Assembly: GCA_016706255.1 (NCBI GenBank)
Contig: JADJJZ010000029.1
Location: 124,001 to 188,000 of the forward strand
Source: Bacteroidota bacterium
GTDB taxonomy: Bacteria > Bacteroidota > Bacteroidia > Chitinophagales > BACL12
DNA length: 64,000 bases
Direction of reading: 5' to 3'
Below the pieces are notes generated by a model, which was not told the origin of the DNA, did no database searches, and saw only the letters and a list, made by a program, of their open reading frames with translations. A program made the position numbers and the translations under genes. This document shows positions 7,973 through 16,980 of the stretch, piece by piece. Numbering within the stretch: the stretch's first letter is position 1; every line of letters begins with the position of its first letter.

Positions 7973-9769
7973 ATGAAAATATTAATATCTTATTTAAAAC
8001 CACACAAGCTGCTGGTTTTCTTTGTTCTGGCACTGGCCGCAATCAATACAGGGTTTTCTTTAATGGACCCTATCATTTTAGGTAAATTGGTAAATCTTGC
8101 TGCAGATTTCAAACAACACGAAGCTTCATACGACTGGAAACGCTATTTCAACTCATTTTCATGGAATAGTCCGGGTGTAATTATGTTGCTGTTGGGTTCA
8201 GTAACAGTTGCCATGGTAAGCCGTATTGCCAAAAATTTTCAGGACTATTTCCTCAATGTGATTATTCAAAAATTTGGGGCTAAGGTGTTTACCGATGGTT
8301 TACAACATGCCATGAAATTACCTTATCAGGATTTTGAAGATCAAAGAAGTGGCGAAACCTTATCCATTTTAACGAAAGTTCGTACCGACGTTGAAAGATT
8401 TATGAACATGTTTATCAATGTGCTTTTAGGTATACTAGTTGGTGTTGTTTTTGTTTTCGTTTATGCGGCTTTATTTATTCACTGGTATATTCCGGCAGTA
8501 TATTTTATTGGTATTATTTTGTTAACAGTGATATCAAATGTGCTGAGTAAAAAGGTGAAAATCATTCAAAAAAATATTGTTGGCAAAACTACTGCCTTAG
8601 CTGGTGCTACTACTGAATCGCTGCGCAACATTGAATTGGTAAAAAGTTTAGGTTTAACACATCAGGAAGTGGAGCGGTTAAATCAAAATACCTATAAAAT
8701 ATTGGGCTTAGAATTAACAAAAGTAAAACGTATCAGAAGTATCAGCTTTATACAGGGAACATTTGTGAACACATTGAGACAAATTATCTTATTTATTTTA
8801 ATGTGGCTGATATTTAAAGATTCAATGGATGCAGGGCAATTAGTTACCATGCAGGTATTTTCATTTTTTGTATTTGGACCATTACAGGATATCGGAAATA
8901 TTATTTTATCCTATCGGGAAGCTGAAGCATCGCTGAACAATTTTAGTACGTTGATGAATAAAGTACCGGAGGCTCATCCTGAAAATCCTGAACAACTTGG
9001 AGATATTAAATCACTTCAGTTTGATGATGTACGTTTTCAACATAAAACTGCAAATAATCCTGCTATCGATGGAATTAGTTTTGATGTAAAGCAAGGTGAA
9101 ACTATTGCATTTGTTGGTCCTTCAGGCTCGGGAAAAAGTACGCTGATGAAATTGTTGGTGGGCTTGTATCGTCCGCAGGAAGGCAAAATATTATATAATA
9201 ATATCGACGAAAATTCAATTGATTTTAATGATTTAAGAAATCAGATAGGATTTGTTACACAAGACACGCAATTATTTGCAGGAACCATTAAAGAGAATTT
9301 ATTATTTGTAAATCCACAGGCAACTGAAGCTGATTTATTGGATGTAATGCAGAAGGCTAGTTGTAATAATTTGCTTGCACGCGCAGAAAAGGGAATTGAA
9401 ACGGTTATTGGTGAGGGCGGCTTAAAATTATCAGGAGGGGAGAAGCAGCGATTAAGTATAGCGCGGGCGTTGTTGCGCAGGCCGCGTTTATTAATTTTTG
9501 ATGAAGCTACTTCTGCTTTGGATTCTTTAACGGAAGAGGAAATTTCGAATACCATCAGAGATATTTCAATTCATGGTGAGCAGATTACCATATTAATTGC
9601 ACACCGATTAAGTACAATCATGCATGCAGATAGAATTTATGTGCTCGAGCAAGGTGAAATGGCCGAAACCGGAACCCACGATAAATTATTGGAATTAAAA
9701 GGTCTCTACTACGCCATGTGGCGCCAACAAGTAGGCGAACGCAAAAAATTCACACCTACGATTGTTTAA
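7973..9769 (+). CDS. ABC exporter, fused membrane and ATPase domains (MsbA-like)
   Basis: Half-transporter of 598 aa that would act as a homodimer. A six-helix type I exporter domain occupies about residues 1-330, followed by the ATPase domain with Walker A GPSGSGKST, Q-loop VTQDTQLF, signature LSGGEKQR, Walker B LLIFDEATSALD and switch His in AHRLST. All catalytic residues are present. The substrate cannot be determined; lipid or drug export is usual for this architecture. A single TAnnTTTG box lies upstream. Confidence 0.93.
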   Translation: MKILISYLKPHKLLVFFVLALAAINTGFSLMDPIILGKLVNLAADFKQHEASYDWKRYFNSFSWNSPGVIMLLLGSVTVAMVSRIAKNFQDYFLNVIIQKFGAKVFTDGLQHAMKLPYQDFEDQRSGETLSILTKVRTDVERFMNMFINVLLGILVGVVFVFVYAALFIHWYIPAVYFIGIILLTVISNVLSKKVKIIQKNIVGKTTALAGATTESLRNIELVKSLGLTHQEVERLNQNTYKILGLELTKVKRIRSISFIQGTFVNTLRQIILFILMWLIFKDSMDAGQLVTMQVFSFFVFGPLQDIGNIILSYREAEASLNNFSTLMNKVPEAHPENPEQLGDIKSLQFDDVRFQHKTANNPAIDGISFDVKQGETIAFVGPSGSGKSTLMKLLVGLYRPQEGKILYNNIDENSIDFNDLRNQIGFVTQDTQLFAGTIKENLLFVNPQATEADLLDVMQKASCNNLLARAEKGIETVIGEGGLKLSGGEKQRLSIARALLRRPRLLIFDEATSALDSLTEEEISNTIRDISIHGEQITILIAHRLSTIMHADRIYVLEQGEMAETGTHDKLLELKGLYYAMWRQQVGERKKFTPTIV

Positions 9770-9796
9770 TTACACTTATAATTTCGCTGCCTCAAA

Positions 9797-10007
9797 ATTA
9801 ATTTGAAGTATGGATTTTTAATTTGTAAAATAAACAACCGAAACGTCGGAGAACACGGGGAAAGGCACGCAAAGTTCATAGAGATTATTGTGTTAAATTC
9901 GAAATAATAATTTCAGCAGTGTTTAAAATATGATTGCTAAAAAAAAGTTACAAATAATTTCTCTATGATTTCTGTGTGAATTTCCTCTGTGCACATTATG
10001 GTTTAAA
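9797..10007. repeat. Hairpin repeat, copy 1, beside GxxExxY gene
   Basis: An imperfect inverted repeat: the left arm near 9836-9883 (GGAGAACACGGGGAAA, GCACGCAAAGTTCATAGAGA) is complementary to the right arm near 9959-10004 (TCTCTATGATTTCTGTGTG and on). The whole unit, including flanks reading TTTGAAGT and TTTTGTAAAA, recurs at 10490-10698 in the same orientation. Together the copies bracket the GxxExxY gene. Confidence 0.7.
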
Positions 10008-10018
10008 AAACTATCTTA

Positions 10019-10393
10019 TTATGAATTAATAACTCTTCTAATACCATCCTTTAAAAAAAGTGTATTAAAATTTATTAATAATCCTAATTTAAAACCGCCT
10101 AATTTTACATAGGTTAAGGCTTGTGCTAAATGAACATCATTTAAAACATCGACACTTTTGATTTCAATTACAAGGCATCTTTCAACAACTAAATCTGCAC
10201 GATAACCACATTCCAATTTTACATCTTCAAAAACAACCGGAATTGCTTTTTCGCATTCAACATGAAAACCTGCCTGTTTAAGTTTATGTGCCAAACAGGC
10301 TTTGTAAGTGCTTTCCAATAATCCAGGACCTAATTGTTTATGGACTTCTATAGCAATTCCAATAACTTTAGTTGCAATATCATTTTCTTTCAT
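10019..10393 (-). CDS. GxxExxY protein, PD-(D/E)XK nuclease-like
   Basis: A 124-aa protein of the GxxExxY family, whose function is not established. The name-giving motif is GLLESTY (residues 24-30). A PD-(D/E)XK-like core follows: GYRADLVV supplies the Asp and CLVIEIKS the E-x-K pair. The short C-terminus (LGLLINFNTLFLKDGIRRV) is typical. The gene stands alone, framed by two copies of a ~200-bp hairpin repeat, which suggests that gene and repeats move or duplicate together. Start ATG at 10391-10393. Confidence 0.88.
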   Translation of the reverse strand: MKENDIATKVIGIAIEVHKQLGPGLLESTYKACLAHKLKQAGFHVECEKAIPVVFEDVKLECGYRADLVVERCLVIEIKSVDVLNDVHLAQALTYVKLGGFKLGLLINFNTLFLKDGIRRVINS

Positions 10394-10489
10394 ACATTTT
10401 TTTTTAGGGTAAACAAAGATTTGAAAGTCCCTAAAAGAAATTGATTTGAAATCTGTGTTATAAACCTTAAGCGCTTACATCCTTTCCGA

Positions 10490-10698
10490 AGTTGAATTTG
10501 AAGTGTTGATTTTATTTTGTAAAAACAGCCGAAACCGCAAAGAACACAGAGAAAATACACGCAAAGTTCACGGAGAATATTGGTTTAAATTAAAATTACT
10601 ACCCACAATTTTATTTGAAATTTGATTAATTAGCAGATTACGAATAATTCCTCTGTGACCTCTGCGTGTATTTTCTCTGTGGACTCCGTGGTTAAAAA
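10490..10698. repeat. Hairpin repeat, copy 2, beside GxxExxY gene
   Basis: Second copy of the element at 9797-10007, same orientation. Its arms are better preserved: CACAGAGAAAATACACGC on the left (near 10546-10563) and GCGTGTATTTTCTCTGTG on the right (near 10664-10681) are exact complements, flanked by longer imperfect pairing (ACCGCAAAGAA with the CTCCGTGGTT side). Confidence 0.72.
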
Positions 10699-10711
10699 AG
10701 CAATGTGATTA

Positions 10712-10780
10712 AGGCACAAAAAAAACCACAATAAATACGCTAAATATTTTTGTATTTTTTTTGTGGGTTCTTTTGTGCCT
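10712..10780. repeat. A/T-rich inverted repeat downstream of the lipoprotein gene
   Basis: AGGCACAAAA...ACCACAA pairs with TTGTGGGTTCTTTTGTGCCT across a short A/T loop. It lies 20 nt past the stop of the minus-strand lipoprotein gene and next to repeat copy 2. It may end that transcript or belong to the repeat cluster. Confidence 0.5.
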
Positions 10781-10800
10781 TTTGTTTAACAAAAAAACAT

Positions 10801-11346
10801 TTACCTCGCTTTCGTATAAATACAAATCTGGTCGCCTTCGTGTTTGATGAAAACGATGTTTGCGGTGGCGTCGTAGCGGGTGATGGAGCCATCGGAGTTG
10901 CGAACATTTACAAAACCATGGGCAACTAAAATGTTAACAGTTAATGGATAACATTCTTTTTTTACAACTCCACCCGGCAACGCAGAAAACGTTTCCATTA
11001 AACCTGTCGTGTTATTGTAGGTAAATGCCAAAATCATATTATCTGCCAATACAACTGTTCCGCCCATATCCGATATATCAGTAGTACCAATTATAATTGA
11101 TCCCGTATCTGAAATATCTGTGGTGCCAATAGCAACAGCACCTGTATCTGAAATATCGGTAGTGCCAATCGTTTTAGATTGCTGGCCGGTTTTACCAATC
11201 TGTATTACATAGTTGTCGCCCGAATGGGTAACCTGAAACGCCTCTGCCGAAATTTTTACCGGTTGTGTTTCAGTTGGTTCGCATGAAGAAAGCCACCATC
11301 CCAGCGCCAAAGCCGACAGCAAGGATAAAATTTTAAAATTTTTCAT
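10801..11346 (-). CDS. Lipoprotein with tandem 13-residue repeats, unknown function
   Basis: A 181-aa protein with a lipoprotein signal (LALGWWLSSC, Cys at residue 22). Residues about 60-98 hold three consecutive 13-residue units of the form IGTTDISDTGxxx; the underlying DNA is a 39-bp tandem repeat with a few substitutions. The rest shows no recognised domain; the C-terminal third is beta-rich with two cysteines. It is probably anchored in the envelope. Unit number could vary by slippage. Confidence 0.7.
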   Translation of the reverse strand: MKNFKILSLLSALALGWWLSSCEPTETQPVKISAEAFQVTHSGDNYVIQIGKTGQQSKTIGTTDISDTGAVAIGTTDISDTGSIIIGTTDISDMGGTVVLADNMILAFTYNNTTGLMETFSALPGGVVKKECYPLTVNILVAHGFVNVRNSDGSITRYDATANIVFIKHEGDQICIYTKAR

Positions 11347-11484
11347 AATGATTTTTTGGGTTGTTATTTGAACTGCTAAGATACTTATCTCAAGTATAAA
11401 GCGGCAAACCTAAAATCCTATTATTATTAAACGTCAAGACACCGTATTTATTAACTTTTTGCCCTTGTAACTCAATAAATATAG

Positions 11485-11492
11485 TATATTTG
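11485..11492 (+). promoter_or_regulatory. TAnnTTTG -7 box for the 505-aa protein
   Basis: TATATTTG lies 21 nt before the ATG at 11514; a CTTG 17 bp upstream (11464-11467) may be the -33 element. Confidence 0.6.
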
Positions 11493-11513
11493 TAGAAATC
11501 ATTATTAAACGTC

Positions 11514-13031
11514 ATGATAGCTACAGACGACCTGCTTTCCCTTATTCAAAGTTTGAATCAGACGGAAAAACGATATTTTAAAATTTTCGCCCAACGCCAT
11601 GTAATCGGTAAATCAAATGCCTATATCAACTTATTTGATGCGGTTGATGCTGCTGGAAAAAAGGGCAATTATGATGAAACTGAAATCAGGAAGCAACTGC
11701 ACAAAATTATTCCGACCACTTCCTTTGCAGTCGTAAAAAATTATCTCTACAATCTTATTTTAAAAAGTATGCGCGCCTATCATGAGGATGATAACGAAAC
11801 GCATGCCATAAGCTTACGTTTATTGGATATCGAATTTTTAATGCAGAAGGGCTTGTACGACAAAGCATTAAAATTATTAAAAACGATAAAACAATCAGCA
11901 CACGCGCTCAACAGAAATTTTATGCTGATTGAAATTCTTTCGTTGCAACGACGTTTAATGCGTCATACCCTCGAAAAAAGCAGCGAAAATACATTGCAAA
12001 AATCGTCGGAAGAAGAAATGGCCTGTTTGCAAAATATTACCCTTGAGTTGAAATATCATCACTTATACGACCAGCTATTTGTGATGTTGCAACAGTATTA
12101 TCAGTTTAGAGATGAACGACTATTAAATAAGGTTCAAAAAATAATGAAAAATCCTCTCCTTGCAAATAGCGAACAGGCAACTACTTTTGAAGCCACCATC
12201 ATGTACCATCTAATTCATTCAGATCATGCACATTTAATTGGTGATGCTTTTAAATCTAAATATCACCGTCATCAAATAATGGTTGCTTACGAAGCGTATC
12301 CTAAAATGCAGCAGGATGAATCATTGCGTTATCTCAATTCCCTCAATAATTATCTGACCAGTTGTTTTCAGATTAACGATTTAGAACAAATAGCCGCTAC
12401 CCTCGAAAAAATTAAATCTATTTTTCCAACTAACCTCGAAGAGGAATCTCAAATATTTAAAAACAGTACTTATTTAGAGTTACTATTTTATATCCAGACG
12501 AATCGTTTCACTGATGCTCAGCAATTAGTACCGGTAATTGAATCCGGATTAAAAAAATTCGGTAGTAAGTTACCTAAAGGCAGAATCCTCACCATATATT
12601 ACAATGTAGCGGTGTTATTTTTTGTTACCGAAGCATTTGACGAGTGTCTCACTTGGATTAATAAAATAATTTTTGGCGATTGGGAAAATATTCGTCAGGA
12701 TATACAAGATTCTGCAAAAATTATTCAGATAATTGTCCACTTTGAACTTGGAAATATTGAATTATTAGAAAGTTTAATGCGCTCTACACGTCGCCATTTA
12801 AAAGAAACTAACCGTTTATATGAAGTGGAATCATTGCTGCTGCAATTAATGAAAAAATTATTACGCAGTCCCGGTAAAAAGGAGAGAGGCAATGCATTAC
12901 AAGCCGCCCAATTAAAATTACAACAACTCATTTCCCAATCGGAATCAGCCGTAACGGGAACAGATGAAGTGCAGCTTTGGTTAGACAGCCGAATAAAAAA
13001 TAAAAAGATTTCTGAAATCATGATTAAATAA
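11514..13031 (+). CDS. 505-aa helical-repeat protein, paralogue of the gene at 25879
   Basis: Unrecognised, almost entirely helical cytoplasmic protein, probably a TPR-like superhelix. The N-terminus (LLSLIQSLNQTEKRYFKIF) closely resembles that of the product at 25879-27402 (FQLVKSLTRNEKRYFKLY), and both share an alternating pattern through AYxNLFD/NYMRIFD and LKSMRAYH/LKALRAYH. There is no signal peptide, membrane helix or catalytic motif, so a scaffold or regulatory role is likely. It has its own promoter and is convergent with the 732-aa gene. Confidence 0.75.
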   Translation: MIATDDLLSLIQSLNQTEKRYFKIFAQRHVIGKSNAYINLFDAVDAAGKKGNYDETEIRKQLHKIIPTTSFAVVKNYLYNLILKSMRAYHEDDNETHAISLRLLDIEFLMQKGLYDKALKLLKTIKQSAHALNRNFMLIEILSLQRRLMRHTLEKSSENTLQKSSEEEMACLQNITLELKYHHLYDQLFVMLQQYYQFRDERLLNKVQKIMKNPLLANSEQATTFEATIMYHLIHSDHAHLIGDAFKSKYHRHQIMVAYEAYPKMQQDESLRYLNSLNNYLTSCFQINDLEQIAATLEKIKSIFPTNLEEESQIFKNSTYLELLFYIQTNRFTDAQQLVPVIESGLKKFGSKLPKGRILTIYYNVAVLFFVTEAFDECLTWINKIIFGDWENIRQDIQDSAKIIQIIVHFELGNIELLESLMRSTRRHLKETNRLYEVESLLLQLMKKLLRSPGKKERGNALQAAQLKLQQLISQSESAVTGTDEVQLWLDSRIKNKKISEIMIK

Positions 13032-13063
13032 AAAAACATCTGCCAGCAAACGCCGACAGATGT
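13028..13063 (-). terminator. Terminator of the 732-aa gene
   Basis: On the minus strand ACATCTG...CAGATGT forms a hairpin with an inner GGC/GCT-type stem and is followed by TTTTTTATTT. It lies between two convergent genes and reaches the stop of the plus-strand one. Confidence 0.75.
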
Positions 13064-13086
13064 TGTAACAGTAGTAAATAAAATAC

Positions 13087-15285
13087 TTAAGGTAAAATAG
13101 AAAAACCTGCATATTTATACCCCTGGTGATTGGTTAAACCGTAGGCATAAGTTCCATCATAAAAGAAACTTCGGTATCCAACCAAAGCACGGTCATGTGC
13201 ATATACGCGAACTGTATATCCGCAAGGATCTAATTTTGTGAGGTCAATACTAAATGCATGTGCAGTATCACCATAGTCGCTTTCACTTGTGCAATTTCTA
13301 CCTGTTGGTGAAACAATTGTACCTAAAGTAGCTGGTGCAATAAAATGTGACGATGGTTGCAAATCTAAACTCCAGCTATGGAAGTAATCATCGCGCACTT
13401 TAACTGAACCGGTAAGTAATGTATTGGTTCCTGACTGATAAAAATTACATTCACCGCCATCAATAATAATATCTACATCATGTAAAGCACTGAGTGGATC
13501 ACCGGCAACATGTGGATCCGGATTTACTAAAAATCCATCATTATCCAAATGAATGGTTACCACATTGCTGTAAGAAATTATTATCGGATTAAATGGATTG
13601 GTAAATGGTTCATCAGTAAATGCTACACGCAATTTATGTTTACCGTTTTTACTTCCTGAACTCCACACAGCAAGTGCATTAAATCGAATAATTTGTAAAG
13701 GTGCAGTACTGCCTTTATAACTTAACCATCCACCTGTTAAAGAAGGGTCCTGATCATTTAATACCGGCGATGGAAATCCTTCAATTATAAAACGTTGTTT
13801 ATCTAAAACCGGATTCCATGATGCACCATCATTATCACTATATTCAACGCGATAATGAATATTATCCGGAGCACCACTGTTGGTGAAATAACCACTCAAC
13901 ATAATTTCACCACCAAATGGTCGTTTTGCATTTGGAAATGGCGCTAAAGGTTCAGCAAGTCCGTCAGCATTAATATCACTAATGCTAATTTCATTTACGG
14001 TTGTAATTACAATATCCAAATCACCATCGTTTGTTTTACCCGGACGTAATTGAACTAAAGCATCCATTCTGTTTCCCCAATGGTTTAATACGTTCGGATT
14101 TGTTGTTGATGGTAAAGATGCCCATGATAATACCGCACGAATACGAACTACATTTGGCTTGCTGCATGAACGCAAATGTTGTGTAACATCAATCGGTAAT
14201 GCAACATTGTAATACAATCCTTCAGCAGGCATATTATCTAAATCGTGCACGCGTACTTCAACAGTTCCGAGATGATTATCAAAAGTTCCGTTATTATCCC
14301 AATCGGCCCAGAATGCAACATATTCGGATGAGCCGGTGCTGCATAAATCACCACTGTATCCTGAATTCTTTTTAATATGCACAACTGCACCTAATGTATC
14401 GGTTGCCGTATTTAAACCAACACAAACCAATTCCTCAAAATTCACATCGGCTTTGTCGTCATTACCAACAATTAATTCAATTAATTTATCATAGTCAACA
14501 CCAATTTGTGCAATTTCATTTGGCTGATATTTTAATGTGCTTGCCGCAAATGGTTTATCCATTACAAAAGGTGCGATAGAAGTATACAACATGCGGTGCT
14601 CAGGTACTTTTGCAGCTTTGTATGTTTTATACAAATGTTCAATTGGCGGAAGGGGAGGTGTTGGTGTTACAAAATCTACTAATTTAGGGATATCAGTAAA
14701 TTTTGGTTTCGGATAAAATACCAGATCACCGGGATTAAACGGTTTAAAAATGAGTAATGGTTTTAATTGAATATTACGTTCAATTACATTACCATAATTC
14801 GGGTGATAGTCAGGGTTGTTGGGGATAGCAAGGTTCCATGATAAAATTGCACGAACGGTAGGAATTACTGCTTTGTTGCAGCCTAAATATTTTTTGTGCG
14901 CAGCAGTATCCGGATAAATATATGCCATATACTGAATGGGATGTGCTGTTGGTGTTCCATCAGCAATATTCGCTGCTTTAAAATTGGTCATTCCGGCATC
15001 AACAAATCCGGCGCCATCATGGTAATCAATAAAAAAGCGAACATATTCTTTCGAACCGGTTGAACATAAACTGGTGCTGTAACCTGTCGACTGCTTCACA
15101 CTAACTACAGCTTCCAGTCTGTTGGTTTCAGGATTATAACCCACACAGGTTAATTCTTCCCAGTAAGTAATATAGTTTGCTTTTATTGGAGATGTAAAAA
15201 CATTTTTAAACAGCAACTGATGCCGTTCATTTAAATACATGCCGATTTCTTTTTCATTCAGCATTAAATTTTTAGAGATACTCAT
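13087..15285 (-). CDS. 732-aa protein with duplicated Cys-containing domain, unknown function
   Basis: No family is recognised. Two similar domains are visible. Domain A (about residues 40-180) has EELTCVGYNPETNRLEAVV, GYSTSLCSTGSKEYVRF and a closing RAILSWN. Domain B (about 285-425) has EELVCVGLNTATDTLGAVV, GYSGDLCSTGSSEYVAFW and RAVLSWA. Each copy keeps its cysteines in VCVG, LCSTG and the LGCNK/RSCSK region. The remainder is beta-rich. There is neither a signal peptide nor a T9SS C-terminal domain, which is odd for a protein that otherwise looks extracellular. The N-terminus MSISKNLMLNEKEIGMYLNE is polar and helical. A terminator follows. Confidence 0.7.
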   Translation of the reverse strand: MSISKNLMLNEKEIGMYLNERHQLLFKNVFTSPIKANYITYWEELTCVGYNPETNRLEAVVSVKQSTGYSTSLCSTGSKEYVRFFIDYHDGAGFVDAGMTNFKAANIADGTPTAHPIQYMAYIYPDTAAHKKYLGCNKAVIPTVRAILSWNLAIPNNPDYHPNYGNVIERNIQLKPLLIFKPFNPGDLVFYPKPKFTDIPKLVDFVTPTPPLPPIEHLYKTYKAAKVPEHRMLYTSIAPFVMDKPFAASTLKYQPNEIAQIGVDYDKLIELIVGNDDKADVNFEELVCVGLNTATDTLGAVVHIKKNSGYSGDLCSTGSSEYVAFWADWDNNGTFDNHLGTVEVRVHDLDNMPAEGLYYNVALPIDVTQHLRSCSKPNVVRIRAVLSWASLPSTTNPNVLNHWGNRMDALVQLRPGKTNDGDLDIVITTVNEISISDINADGLAEPLAPFPNAKRPFGGEIMLSGYFTNSGAPDNIHYRVEYSDNDGASWNPVLDKQRFIIEGFPSPVLNDQDPSLTGGWLSYKGSTAPLQIIRFNALAVWSSGSKNGKHKLRVAFTDEPFTNPFNPIIISYSNVVTIHLDNDGFLVNPDPHVAGDPLSALHDVDIIIDGGECNFYQSGTNTLLTGSVKVRDDYFHSWSLDLQPSSHFIAPATLGTIVSPTGRNCTSESDYGDTAHAFSIDLTKLDPCGYTVRVYAHDRALVGYRSFFYDGTYAYGLTNHQGYKYAGFSILP

Positions 15286-15544
15286 TGTAATTAATTTATT
15301 GAGGTTAAAAAACGTAACCCTGAAATTTTTCCGATTGTGCCGGCCACAATGAAAATAATTTCATTCGACAAGGCAAGATTAGCGCAGGATAAATCGGGCG
15401 GGTAACTAAAAATATTGATTCAATAAAAAATCAAACAAATGAATATTCTATATAACAAACTGATAATGAGCAGATTAAGCTATAGCATTATTAAAAGTCA
15501 AGTTGCAGAAAAGCGGACTGTAAATTATATTTAAAACGAAACGC

Positions 15545-16495
15545 TTAATAAGTCTGTAAGTCGATTATTTTTCCATTTTTCCAGGTTGTTTTCGAAATAA
15601 TTTTTCCGGTTTCATCGTATTTCAACCATTCGCCATTTCGATATCCTAAATTAAAATTACCTGATTCATAAATTGAATCATTTGGCCAATAGGATATATA
15701 AGGACCATCTGCATAAAATAATTCATATCCTATAGCAATTATTTTTTCTTCCATCGCATTTCCATCAAAAATATGCATAAAATCTGAGCCCCGTTTTATG
15801 AACAAATGAGTTGTATATTTTTTTCGTATTCTATCACCGGAATATTGAATAATCAAAGTATCTGTTCCAAGTTCATAAACATACATCGATTTATCAAAAT
15901 TCTGCAAGGTATCATTGCTTTCATTTTGCATCATAAAAGTAGCTTCTAATAAATCTTGTGTAATGCTGAAAACATTTGAATTAATACGATTATTTAAATC
16001 AACATATTGGTTTTTAAACAATTTGTTTTTAATGGCTCCATTTTCCCACAACTCAGTGCAGGCAATCACTCCAGCCTCATCATAATATTCCCACAAACCA
16101 TTTTTTGCGCAATTGGAAAAATTCCCACTCATGTATTTTTGATTGTTTTCATGCCATGAGTCAAAAGGTCCATCTGCAAGTAAAACATAATATTGCTTTA
16201 TTGCTGTATTTTCCTCATAAGTTTCTTCATCTAATATCCAAGTGGTATCTGATCGAAAGTGCAACTTAGCCATCATTTGAAATTCGACATTACCAGATGG
16301 ATAAAAATGTGTAACGGAATAGTTTATACTATCAATTTTTATTAATAAAAAATTGCTGTCAATTGTGTGCTCAAAATGATTCTCTGCAAAACAAATACGG
16401 ATTGGAATATTTTCTGTATTTGTTGAATTGTTTTGAGCGGATAAACTTAAATAGCAGCTAAAAACAATGGTAAATAAAACTACATATGCTTTCAT
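15545..16495 (-). CDS. Secreted MORN-repeat (YwqK-like) protein
   Basis: A 316-aa exported protein with a signal peptide (residues 1-20, ending LSLSAQ). It carries two blocks of MORN-type repeats as in YwqK-family proteins: YMSGNFSNCAKNGLWEYYD followed by ENGAIKN, and YESGNFNLGYRNGEWLKYDE followed by WKNGKI. Such repeats are beta-hairpins often found in Bacteroidota envelope proteins; no catalytic role is known. It is transcribed alone on the minus strand. The 258 bp between its stop and the 732-aa gene hold nothing recognised. Confidence 0.78.
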   Translation of the reverse strand: MKAYVVLFTIVFSCYLSLSAQNNSTNTENIPIRICFAENHFEHTIDSNFLLIKIDSINYSVTHFYPSGNVEFQMMAKLHFRSDTTWILDEETYEENTAIKQYYVLLADGPFDSWHENNQKYMSGNFSNCAKNGLWEYYDEAGVIACTELWENGAIKNKLFKNQYVDLNNRINSNVFSITQDLLEATFMMQNESNDTLQNFDKSMYVYELGTDTLIIQYSGDRIRKKYTTHLFIKRGSDFMHIFDGNAMEEKIIAIGYELFYADGPYISYWPNDSIYESGNFNLGYRNGEWLKYDETGKIISKTTWKNGKIIDLQTY

Positions 16496-16706
16496 TTTTT
16501 ATATGTGTTATTTTGAGGAATTGTAGCTAGTTTTTAGCTAAATAAGTTTTTATCAAAAATAACAACACTTGCTTGTTATTCATAAAGCACATTTTCAATA
16601 GGATTCGGGTTTCACATTTCTCCATAGTTTGTTAACGACATTTAACACTCAAAGTGAAACTTTTTGACCTCAAAACGGTTATACTATTGTGTGTTTTCAT
16701 GGGGAT

Positions 16707-16743
16707 CAGGGGTCGTTCCACGTCAGTGGGCACCCCTGTTTTT
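16707..16743 (+). terminator. Isolated strong plus-strand terminator, possible small-RNA 3' end
   Basis: CAGGGGT (16707-16713) pairs with ACCCCTG (16732-16738); inside, CCAC (16718-16721) pairs with GTGG (16726-16729) around GTCA; TTTTTATT follows. The nearest upstream gene is on the opposite strand, so this terminator has no plus-strand gene to end. The 485-bp gap 16496-16980 otherwise holds only the gyrA promoter. A short RNA starting between about 16550 and 16690 would explain it; no clear promoter was found. Confidence 0.45.
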
Positions 16744-16907
16744 ATTCGGTTTAATTCTACTTCTAACCCATAGCTTTTCCTGCTTTGTCGCATCAAAAAT
16801 GTAATATCAGGGTCAAAATAATTTGCATTAATTGAAAATGCAGATAAAATGTTGAAAACTTGACCATTCAAAACCCTTAATTACTATGGTTTAGGGACTA
16901 AAATCAC

Positions 16908-16915
16908 TACCTTTG
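16908..16915 (+). promoter_or_regulatory. gyrA promoter -7 box
   Basis: TACCTTTG matches TAnnTTTG; TATG 19 bp upstream (16885-16888) is one mismatch from the TTTG -33 element. A leader of about 60 nt precedes the gyrA ATG, with AGGAGA at 16967-16972 as ribosome-binding site. Confidence 0.65.
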
Positions 16916-16980
16916 TACTCTCAAAAAATAACCAGTTTTTACACGAGAAAATAAACCAAGCGTAAAAGGAGAAAAAAGAC

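Noticed and set aside
13087..15285. T9SS cargo assignment for the 732-aa protein
   Set aside because: No signal peptide at the start and no sorting domain at the end (ending GYKYAGFSILP).
16632..16871. 79-aa open frame on the minus strand before gyrA
   Set aside because: It runs through the orphan terminator hairpin, has no ribosome-binding site, and its composition does not look coding; the region is better read as noncoding.
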